Shown here: positions 17,349 to 25,219 of the stretch, one piece after another
Position numbering within the stretch: position 1 is the stretch's first letter
Layout: each line of letters opens with the position of its first letter
Source of the DNA: Oscillospiraceae bacterium
GTDB lineage: Bacteria > Bacillota > Clostridia > Oscillospirales > Acutalibacteraceae
Length of the DNA stretch: 41,310 nt
NCBI GenBank assembly: GCA_902791335.1
Contig: CADAVL010000002.1
Location: 1-41,310 of the forward strand
Direction: 5' to 3'
Notes under the pieces: model-generated
Seen by the model: only the letters and a program-made list of their open reading frames with translations
Database searches by the model: none
What the model was told of the DNA's origin: nothing
Translations under genes and position numbers: made by a program

Positions 17349-20339
17349 ATGCGAAAAAGGTTTTATTGCTTAGGATTAAGCGTGCTAATGGCTGTCACTT
17401 GTCTTGTGGCGCCCTTGTCTGCTTCCGCGGCGTCCGCGTCCGGCAGTAATGGCAGCACGGATCTGAACAGCAAAACTAAAAAAATTGTTGATTCGTACGA
17501 TCAAAACAGCGAATCCAACTCTTACTATGATTATTACAATCATTTTTCTTCCAAAAAGTCGTATTCGGGCTTTATTGATGTTAAGGCCACCAAGTATGCG
17601 AAAATTGAGCATGCAAAAACCGGTACATACGACAAGAAAAAAGCCGTTATTTTAGACGACGGCAACAAATGGGTTGAATACAAGGTTACCGTGCCCGAAA
17701 GTGCAAAATACGGTATTTCCATTGACTATTATCAGCTTCCCTATAAAGAAAAAGATATTGAACTAACGGTATATGTTGACGGCAAGTTACCCTACACGGA
17801 GGCACAGCAGATCTCTGTGCCGCGTATTTGGGAGGACAGCATCGACAAAAAGAAGGTGCCCGAAGGCGGCTACTTTGAATGTGCAAACAAAGACGGCCTG
17901 GCCGACGATACCCGTCCTTCGCAGAAAGAAAAACAGATCTGGACAACGCGTGACCTCATTAACGTCCAGGGTCTTTATACCGAGCCTTATCAGTTCTACC
18001 TTACAAAAGGTACGCACACTCTGCGCTTCAAGCTGGAGCGTGAGGCGCTCGCAATTTCTGATATTCATGTTGGTAACGAAAAGGCTGCAATTTCCTACAG
18101 CGATTACATCGCTCAGTATTCCGACGCCGACTATGTTAAGAACGAGGGGAATAACGATCTGTCGATCATTCGTCAGGCGGAGCAGACTTTCTCCAAAAAC
18201 AACATTATCATTTATCCTACATACGACAAATCCGGTGCTTCAACTCAGCCGAACGATCCGGCTTATACAAAGCTCAACACCATCGGTCAGAGCAACTGGT
18301 CCACAAACGGCGACGAGATCGTTTGGAGCGTCAATGCACAAAAGGCCGGCCTTTATCGACTGGTCATGCGCGCAAGACAGAATTTCAATGCCGGACTTTA
18401 TTCGTACAGAACCCTGAAGATCAACGGTAAGGTTCCGTTTGCAGAGGCAAATGAGATTCGCTTTAAATATCAGCAGGGTTGGTACATGCTCACTTTGGGC
18501 AATGGCGAAACCGGCGACAAACAGCAGGATTATTATGTATATTTAAACGAAGGTGAGAACAAGTTCTCACTGGCCTGTACCACCGGCGAAATGAGCCAGG
18601 TTCTTCGTAACATTCAACAGTCGGTTCTGGATCTCAACGAGATCTATCGTCAGATCATTGCGGTTACTTCGGCCGATCCGGACAGCTACCGTGACTATAC
18701 GCTGGATCAGCAGATTCCCACCTTGACCGACGACTTAAAAGCCGCTTACGATTTTCTGAACGACACGGCAAAGATCGTAAAAGGCATTACCGGTACGGAC
18801 GGTTCTCAGGCAGCGTCTGTAAACTACGTTACAGGCATTATCAAGGATTTCTATGAAGATCCTTATATTATTCCGCAACGTTTAACCACCTTTAAAAACG
18901 GTATTGAAACGCTCGGCAGCTTGATCACCTCCATTGGTAAGCTCGCTTTGGAGCTTGACTATATTGCATTCCTTCCGAAAAACGCTGAAACTCCGGCGGT
19001 TGGCAACGGCTTTTTGAATGCCGTCAGCTTTACTTGGAAGCAGTTTATTTCTTCCTTTACGGTTGATTACAACATGACAAGTACCGATGACGGAACCGCC
19101 ACCGAAAACGCTGACGTTGTTAAGGTTTGGGTTTCCACCGGTCGTGACCAGGCGAAGATCATCAACCGCTTGATCAGCGATAATTCCGAAAAGCTGGTCA
19201 CAAAGAGCGGCAAGAAAGTGGCCGTTCAGCTGAGCATGGTTGATACCGGAGCTACATTGATCAGAGCAACTTTGGCCGGCAAAGGTCCGGACTGCGCGTT
19301 GATGATCGGTGAAGATACGCCGATGAACCTTGCCGCGCGCGGTGCTTTGATTCCGCTGACTTCTTACAAAAAGAACCTTGAAGGTCAGTTCTACTCCTGT
19401 GCATGGATTCCGTTCTATTATAACGGTGAATACTACGCCTTGCCGGAAACCCAGTCCTTTGATTTAATGTTCTATCGGACCGACGTGTTCCGCGAGCTTG
19501 GTATTAAAGCCCCCAAAACGTGGGATGAATTTTACCGCGTCATGGAGGTTCTGCAGAACTCCAACCTGAAAGTCGGCATTCCGGAAGTTAACTCGGCAAA
19601 CGCCGGTGTGTCCTCAGGTATTACCACTTTCGATCGCTTCTTGATTCAGAATGGCGGTACCTATTATACAAAGAAGCTTGACAAGACCCTGTTTGATCAG
19701 GAGGTTGCTTATTCAGCCTTCGAGCAGTGGGTGGAGCTTTATTCTAAATACGGCCTTGACCGTTCGTTTGACTTCTACAGCCGTTTCAGAACCGGTGAAA
19801 TGCCGCTTTCTATTCAAAACTACGCATCTTATAACCAGATCAAGTCTGCGGCGCCCGAACTGAACGGTCTTTGGACCATTGCGCCGATTCCCGGCACCGT
19901 GCAGAAAGACGGCAGCATCAATAACTCCGAAACTTCGGTGGTTACCGGCTGTATTATGTTAAAGAGCGCACAGAAAAAGGGAATAGAGGAGGCCGCTTCC
20001 ACTTTCTTAAGCTGGTGGGTTGACTCCGAAACTCAGGCGGAATACGCCCGCGAACTTGAGGCGACCTTGGGTGTTGCCGCCCGTTACGCACCGGCGAACA
20101 AACTTGCCTTTGAGACCCTCGGTTGGACGGCAGAAGAAAGTGCTGTTATTAAATCGCAGTGGAAGAGTGTTACCGTTATGAACGAAATTCCCGGTAACTA
20201 CGTTTTGAAGCGTTCTCTGACCAGTGCATTCCGTGCAGTTATTGCCGGCAAAAACAGCGCCCGTCGTTCGTTAACCATTTATAATAAGGATATTAACGAC
20301 GAAATCAAGCGGAAACGTAAAGAATTCGGTTTGGAATAG
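17349..20339 (+). CDS. Giant extracellular solute-binding protein with two N-terminal beta-sandwich modules
   Basis: A 996-residue secreted protein that presumably captures a carbohydrate for ABC import. The signal peptide ends in LSASA (about residue 28). There is no lipobox cysteine, unlike most Gram-positive binding proteins. Two related modules follow, at about 50-240 and 260-425; both hold a G-K-x-P-(Y/F)-x-E-A-x-x-I stretch ending in Trp (near residues 144 and 358), the look of carbohydrate-binding sandwiches. A helical linker spans about 430-580. From about 590 to the end it is a group 1 binding protein (VVKVWVSTGRDQAKI, APKTWDEFYRVMEVLQ, CIMLKSAQKKGIEEAASTFL). Ordinary family members are about 420-450 residues. 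It begins a seven-gene operon, with AGGAGG before the start. Confidence 0.88.
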   Translation: MRKRFYCLGLSVLMAVTCLVAPLSASAASASGSNGSTDLNSKTKKIVDSYDQNSESNSYYDYYNHFSSKKSYSGFIDVKATKYAKIEHAKTGTYDKKKAVILDDGNKWVEYKVTVPESAKYGISIDYYQLPYKEKDIELTVYVDGKLPYTEAQQISVPRIWEDSIDKKKVPEGGYFECANKDGLADDTRPSQKEKQIWTTRDLINVQGLYTEPYQFYLTKGTHTLRFKLEREALAISDIHVGNEKAAISYSDYIAQYSDADYVKNEGNNDLSIIRQAEQTFSKNNIIIYPTYDKSGASTQPNDPAYTKLNTIGQSNWSTNGDEIVWSVNAQKAGLYRLVMRARQNFNAGLYSYRTLKINGKVPFAEANEIRFKYQQGWYMLTLGNGETGDKQQDYYVYLNEGENKFSLACTTGEMSQVLRNIQQSVLDLNEIYRQIIAVTSADPDSYRDYTLDQQIPTLTDDLKAAYDFLNDTAKIVKGITGTDGSQAASVNYVTGIIKDFYEDPYIIPQRLTTFKNGIETLGSLITSIGKLALELDYIAFLPKNAETPAVGNGFLNAVSFTWKQFISSFTVDYNMTSTDDGTATENADVVKVWVSTGRDQAKIINRLISDNSEKLVTKSGKKVAVQLSMVDTGATLIRATLAGKGPDCALMIGEDTPMNLAARGALIPLTSYKKNLEGQFYSCAWIPFYYNGEYYALPETQSFDLMFYRTDVFRELGIKAPKTWDEFYRVMEVLQNSNLKVGIPEVNSANAGVSSGITTFDRFLIQNGGTYYTKKLDKTLFDQEVAYSAFEQWVELYSKYGLDRSFDFYSRFRTGEMPLSIQNYASYNQIKSAAPELNGLWTIAPIPGTVQKDGSINNSETSVVTGCIMLKSAQKKGIEEAASTFLSWWVDSETQAEYARELEATLGVAARYAPANKLAFETLGWTAEESAVIKSQWKSVTVMNEIPGNYVLKRSLTSAFRAVIAGKNSARRSLTIYNKDINDEIKRKRKEFGLE

Positions 20340-20353
20340 GAGGCAGCTAATCA

Positions 20354-21265
20354 ATGAGTAAAGAAAACACTGCAATAAAAAAACGCCGCCCTCTTACCAA
20401 TCAGCGGCCGTTTCTGGTACTTCTCGCACCGTATTTGCTCTTTTTCTTCGTTTTCACGATTTTACCGGTGTTATCCTCGATCGTGCTGAGCTTTACGGAT
20501 TTCAACATGGTTACCATTAACAACTTCGTTGGTTTTGATAACTATATTCGGTTGTTTTTGGAAGATGATATCTTCACAATTGCACTGAAAAACACCTTGA
20601 TCTATGCTTTGGTTTCCGGTCCGGTCGGCTTTATTTTGAGCTTTGTGATTGCATGGTTTATCAATGAGCTTAGCAGAGCGGTCCGCACAGTTGTTACCTT
20701 TATTGTATACAGCCCTGCACTGACCGGTAACGTGTTCGTTATCTGGACCTACATCTTCTCGTCCGACAGCCGTGGCTTTGCCAATGACTTTCTGATGAAG
20801 CTCGGCATTGTCAGCGACCCGATCGAATGGCTTTCCAATACCGATTATTCCTTTGGCATTGTAATGTTGGTTATCATTTGGATGAGCTTCGGTACCGGAT
20901 TCCTTTCGTTCTGTGCCGGCTTTAAATCTCTTGATCGCACTTACTTTGAGGCGGCTGCGATCGACGGACTGAAAAACCGTTGGCAGGAGCTTTACTATGT
21001 TACGTTCCCGCAGATGGGACCGCAGCTGTTGTTCGGCGCTGTTATGTCAATCTCAAGTGCGTTCGCTGTAGGTAACGTCAACCAGGTCCTTACCGGTAAC
21101 CCCAGTACGAACTATTCGACCCATACAATTCTTTTGCACATGACCGACTACGCGACCGTTCGTTTTGAAATGGGCTACGCGTCCGCCATCGCCGTTGTGC
21201 TGTTTGGTATGATGCTGTTGTTCTATGTTGTCGTTCATAAAGTATTGAGTAAATTTTCTGATTAG
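20354..21265 (+). CDS. Sugar ABC transporter permease A1 (MalF/UgpA type)
   Basis: A 303-residue inner-membrane subunit with six predicted helices; the first is LLAPYLLFFFVFTILPVLSSIVLSF. The cytoplasmic EAA loop that contacts the ATPase reads EAAAIDGLKNRWQELYYVTF followed by PQMGP. The N-terminal LSFTDFNMVTINNFVGFDNY is typical of the MalF/UgpA class. It lies 14 nt after the binding protein, with AGGAGG upstream, and 11 nt before its likely partner. No ATPase is encoded nearby, so a shared MsmX/MsmK-type ATPase is expected (family knowledge). Confidence 0.94.
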   Translation: MSKENTAIKKRRPLTNQRPFLVLLAPYLLFFFVFTILPVLSSIVLSFTDFNMVTINNFVGFDNYIRLFLEDDIFTIALKNTLIYALVSGPVGFILSFVIAWFINELSRAVRTVVTFIVYSPALTGNVFVIWTYIFSSDSRGFANDFLMKLGIVSDPIEWLSNTDYSFGIVMLVIIWMSFGTGFLSFCAGFKSLDRTYFEAAAIDGLKNRWQELYYVTFPQMGPQLLFGAVMSISSAFAVGNVNQVLTGNPSTNYSTHTILLHMTDYATVRFEMGYASAIAVVLFGMMLLFYVVVHKVLSKFSD

Positions 21266-21276
21266 GAGGTGGAAAC

Positions 21277-22176
21277 ATGGAAAAAATGTCGTTTTGGCGC
21301 AGAGTGCGCTTTAATCACAATTCAAAAAAGACCGTTCTTCTTTCGAGATCCAAAGCGGGTAACTTCGGCGTATTCCTGTTTCTGCTTCTGATCTGTGCTT
21401 TCATGGCATTGCCGATGGTGTATTCTATCATTCAATCCTTGAAGCCGATCGATGAGATCTTCTTATATCCGCCGAGATTTTACGTAAAGAACCCGACCTT
21501 TGAAAACTTCGTGCAGGTCATCGGCCTGGCCGCAAGTCTTTGGGTGCCTTTTACAAGATACCTTTTCAACAGCCTTTTTATCACGATCGTTACCACAGCT
21601 GTGTATTTGATCATTGCTGCCATGGCCGGTTATTCACTGGCAAAGGGTAAATTCCGCGGCCGTGAAGCGATTGCTCAGACGGTTACGCTGACCTTGCTTT
21701 TCCGTGCTGAGGTTACGGCAATTCCGGCGTACTTCATTGTTGCAAAGCTGGGCATGATCGACACCTATTGGGCATTGCTTCTGCCGCCGCTTGCAGGTTC
21801 TCTCGGTGTTTTCCTTATCCGTCAGACCGTTACGGTTTCTATTCCGGACGAAACGCTTGAGGCTGCCAGAATTGACGGTGCTTCGGAATACCGCATCTTT
21901 TCAAAGATCGTGATTCCCGGCATTAAGCCCGCGCTCTTAACCACGATCATCTTTACCTTTCAAAGTATGTGGAACAGCGCCGGTACCTCGCAGTACATTT
22001 TCAGTGAAGCGCTTAAAGAGTTGCCGACCGTTCTTTCTACGATCGCCGCCGGCGGTATTGCCCGTCAGGGTGCGGCTTCGGCAGTTAGCGTTATTGTTAT
22101 GATCCCGCCGATCATCGTTTTCCTTATCTCTCAAAGCTCGGTTATGGAAACGATGTCGCATTCCGGCATGAAGTAA
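21277..22176 (+). CDS. Carbohydrate ABC transporter permease B1 (MalG/UgpE type)
   Basis: A 299-residue partner permease with six helices, a basic cytoplasmic N-terminus and the EAA loop EAARIDGASEYRIFSKIVIP. The stretch SLKPIDEIFLYPPRFYVKNPTFENF after helix 1 is typical of the MalG/UgpE class. With A1 it forms one complete membrane pore. The AGGAGG-type site is 5-6 nt before the start, and the next gene follows after 11 nt, so co-translation is likely. Confidence 0.94.
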   Translation: MEKMSFWRRVRFNHNSKKTVLLSRSKAGNFGVFLFLLLICAFMALPMVYSIIQSLKPIDEIFLYPPRFYVKNPTFENFVQVIGLAASLWVPFTRYLFNSLFITIVTTAVYLIIAAMAGYSLAKGKFRGREAIAQTVTLTLLFRAEVTAIPAYFIVAKLGMIDTYWALLLPPLAGSLGVFLIRQTVTVSIPDETLEAARIDGASEYRIFSKIVIPGIKPALLTTIIFTFQSMWNSAGTSQYIFSEALKELPTVLSTIAAGGIARQGAASAVSVIVMIPPIIVFLISQSSVMETMSHSGMK

Positions 22177-22187
22177 GGAGGCAGACG

Positions 22188-25184
22188 ATGAAAAAATTAT
22201 TTAAAAGCTTTGCTGCCCTTGCTGTGTGCTTTGCACTTGTAGCTTCCACCACGGCCTCCGCTGTTACGCCGTCTTATGCGCCGTATGAGGGCTATGAGTA
22301 CAATTCCTACGAGGAATCCACTGCGGCACCGATCGGTTATTTACCCAGCAATATTGTATCGGGCTCCGACCTTGACTTTTCAGTTAAAGTTTCAAGCGTA
22401 ACCGATATTTGCCTTGATGCCCATGACCCCGATTACTACTCCATGTTCTTATTGGACAGCGTCGGCGGCGTGGTTTACAAAACCGACACCTCTTTAAATA
22501 TTAAATCTATCTTCAATAATTTCACCACGCAAAGCGGCAAGGCGGTCAGCTTAAAGGGTGCCAAGCTTCTTGCCTGTGACTTTACAAACGCATATTTTTA
22601 TGTGTATAAATCCGGCAAGATCTATATTATCAGCTCTCTTTCCAAGGTTGTAAAAACGCTGAATGTCGGCAATGTTGTCACCATGGCAACCTATGCCGCA
22701 CCGGTCGGTGATAATTATGACACTTATCTTTTAGTTACCACCTCCAATGCTCCCGGGAATATCACAATCTATTCCCACATGGGAAAACGTGTTGGCAGTG
22801 TGAAGGCCGGCACCTCCATTAAAGACATTTCCATCAGTTCAGATGCCGGAAATATTCTTGCTTTGGACGCCGGCGCCAACCGCATCGTAAAGCTTATGGC
22901 CGATACGGAGATGGACGACGACGGCAACGAGATCGTTACCGGATTTTCCGTTGATTCGCGTTTAAAAGCAAACGTAAACCTTACCGGTGCAACGGCAATT
23001 TCCTCCGATTCGAGCGACCTTACATATTATCTGACAATGCCTGATAACCGCATTGCCTGCGTTGATTCGGAAAGCGGCGACGTTTCGTATATTACGAAGT
23101 CAAGCATTCCGAGCAATGTTTCGGTTCGCTCCACAAATTATACAAATCTCTGCGTTGCTACCGATACCGATACGATTTATGCATTGTCCAATGATAAAGG
23201 CCCGGAGATTTCAAGCTACAACTCTAAAAAAGGTTTCTTAAACAGTGATTACTCGTTGTCCACTACGCTTACAAACCCGAGTGATATGCTGTATAAAGGC
23301 AAGTATATTTATATTCTTGACAGTGGTAACTCCCGTATTTTAAAGCTCGACCGCGACTTAACAAAGGTTTTGGGCATTTATGCGAACTTCCACAACAAGA
23401 AAAAGGGTTATCTGAGTTTTTACGGTGCAAAGGGCTTTACGGTTGACAATAAAGAAAACTTCTATATTGCCGACACGGAAAATCACAGGGTCTTGGTGAG
23501 CGACAACAAAGGCAACGTTCGCCTGATCATCACAAGACCGGATCAGCAGCTTGCCGATACCGATGCGCCGTTCCGCGCCACCAAGGTTCTTTTGGATCGC
23601 AAAGATCAGATTTATGTTATTTGCGATAGTATCAACCTCGGTGCGTTGGTCTTCGATATGGACGGAAAATTCTTAAACTTCTTCGGAAGTAACACCGTTC
23701 AGGCAACGGCCGAAGTGCTGTTACAGTTTATCAGAAAACGGTTTATGACGCGTGAACAGCTGAAAGCAAACTTTAAAATCACGCCGATTGCCTTAACGAA
23801 CTTTGACATTGACGCTGACGGATTTATTTATACTGTTACCGAAACCGATCAGACCAACCGTAACACGACCTTTACTTCCATGCTTCGTCGATTGAACTAT
23901 CAGGGCGATAATGTTTTTGAACTGACTGATAACACGCCCGGCTTCGGCGATTTTGAATGGGATCGTCAGCAAACAACAACCAACACTTCGTTCTGCGACG
24001 TGGATGTTGACAAAGACGGTTATGTGAATCTGATCGACTCCGGCCGCGGCAAGATCTTCCAATACACGGACGACGGTAACCTTGTCACTGTATTCGGCGG
24101 ATTTTCGGCACAAAAGGGAACCTTCTCCGAGCCGGTGGCTGTGGAAAGTGTTGGCGATAAAATCTATGTTCTTGACCGCACAGACAATAACATTACTGTT
24201 TTCAAACCGACAGGATATGCCAATGCGCTTCGTAAAGCGTTTGCACTGTTAGACAGTAGCGATGCTGACGCAGCACTGGCGGCATGGTCAGCGGTTATCA
24301 AATACAACACCAACAATCAGTATTCATACTACGGCATGGGCAGAGCCTATGAAATGAAAAATGACTATGAAAATGCCATGAAGTATTTCAAGCTTGCCAA
24401 TGCCCGTGGCGGTTATTCCAAATCCTATAAAGAATACCGCAAATCCTATATTCACGATAATATCTGGTGGATGGCACTAGTTGTGATCGCCGTGGTTGTT
24501 TTGTTGGCTCTGCTTTCAAAATACCTCAAAAAGAAAATGGTTGCAAAGCACGGTGAAGCCTATTCGCCGCTGGAAACCAAATGGGGTATGCCGATCTATA
24601 CCATTTTGCACCCGGTTGACGGATTTGAGCAGTTCAGAACCAGAAACATTGAATCCGTTCCCATTGCCATAGGCTTGGTTATTTGTTGGTTCTTAGTTCG
24701 CGTTGTTCAGTTCTTCTTTACAGGGTTTGCATATAATTCCAATCGGTCGATTGACTATGATCTTGTGGCAAATGTTGTGGGAACTGTTGGCCTTTATGTA
24801 CTGTTTGTTATTGCGAACTGGGCGGTCTGCACCTTGGTGAACGGCAAGGGCCGCATGAAAGAAATTTTGTGCGTTACGGCCTATTCACTCACCCCGATGC
24901 TGATTACTTCGCTGATCAATGTTGTTCTTTCAAACAACCTTTCGTTAGACGAAGCGGCATTCATTTCCATTGTTAATATGATTGGTATGATCTGGTCGCT
25001 GGCAATGCTGTTGCTTGGCCTTTATACCATTCATCAGTATTCATTTGCAGGTACGATCGGTACGACGTTTCTTACCGTTGTCGGTATGCTTATCATCGGC
25101 TTGCTTGCAGTTCTGTTCTTCACATTGTTACAACAGTGTTTCTCATTCTTTGTTTCACTCGTTGACGAATTGAAGCTACGCTGA
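22188..25184 (+). CDS. Secreted beta-propeller (NHL-like) / TPR / YIP1 membrane protein
   Basis: A 998-residue three-part protein. A signal sequence (cleavage near TTASA, about residue 28) leads to repeated propeller-like units: TLTNPSDMLYKGKYIYILDS, FTVDNKENFYIADTENHRVL, DVDVDKDGYVNLIDSGRGKI and SVGDKIYVLDRTDNNITVFK, about residues 60-670, resembling NHL repeats. One TPR-like pair follows (about 685-745, YYGMGRAYEMKNDYENAMKYF), then a membrane helix (about 762-780) and a C-terminal YIP1-type domain with about five helices (about 800-998, starting YTILHPVDGFEQF). This puts the propeller and TPR outside the cell and the YIP1 domain in the membrane. The role is unknown; its place between permease pairs suggests a scaffold or receptor for the uptake complex (inference). 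Confidence 0.85.
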   Translation: MKKLFKSFAALAVCFALVASTTASAVTPSYAPYEGYEYNSYEESTAAPIGYLPSNIVSGSDLDFSVKVSSVTDICLDAHDPDYYSMFLLDSVGGVVYKTDTSLNIKSIFNNFTTQSGKAVSLKGAKLLACDFTNAYFYVYKSGKIYIISSLSKVVKTLNVGNVVTMATYAAPVGDNYDTYLLVTTSNAPGNITIYSHMGKRVGSVKAGTSIKDISISSDAGNILALDAGANRIVKLMADTEMDDDGNEIVTGFSVDSRLKANVNLTGATAISSDSSDLTYYLTMPDNRIACVDSESGDVSYITKSSIPSNVSVRSTNYTNLCVATDTDTIYALSNDKGPEISSYNSKKGFLNSDYSLSTTLTNPSDMLYKGKYIYILDSGNSRILKLDRDLTKVLGIYANFHNKKKGYLSFYGAKGFTVDNKENFYIADTENHRVLVSDNKGNVRLIITRPDQQLADTDAPFRATKVLLDRKDQIYVICDSINLGALVFDMDGKFLNFFGSNTVQATAEVLLQFIRKRFMTREQLKANFKITPIALTNFDIDADGFIYTVTETDQTNRNTTFTSMLRRLNYQGDNVFELTDNTPGFGDFEWDRQQTTTNTSFCDVDVDKDGYVNLIDSGRGKIFQYTDDGNLVTVFGGFSAQKGTFSEPVAVESVGDKIYVLDRTDNNITVFKPTGYANALRKAFALLDSSDADAALAAWSAVIKYNTNNQYSYYGMGRAYEMKNDYENAMKYFKLANARGGYSKSYKEYRKSYIHDNIWWMALVVIAVVVLLALLSKYLKKKMVAKHGEAYSPLETKWGMPIYTILHPVDGFEQFRTRNIESVPIAIGLVICWFLVRVVQFFFTGFAYNSNRSIDYDLVANVVGTVGLYVLFVIANWAVCTLVNGKGRMKEILCVTAYSLTPMLITSLINVVLSNNLSLDEAAFISIVNMIGMIWSLAMLLLGLYTIHQYSFAGTIGTTFLTVVGMLIIGLLAVLFFTLLQQCFSFFVSLVDELKLR

Positions 25185-25219
25185 CATCAGCACAATTTAT
25201 AGAAGTGGAGGTTATAAAT

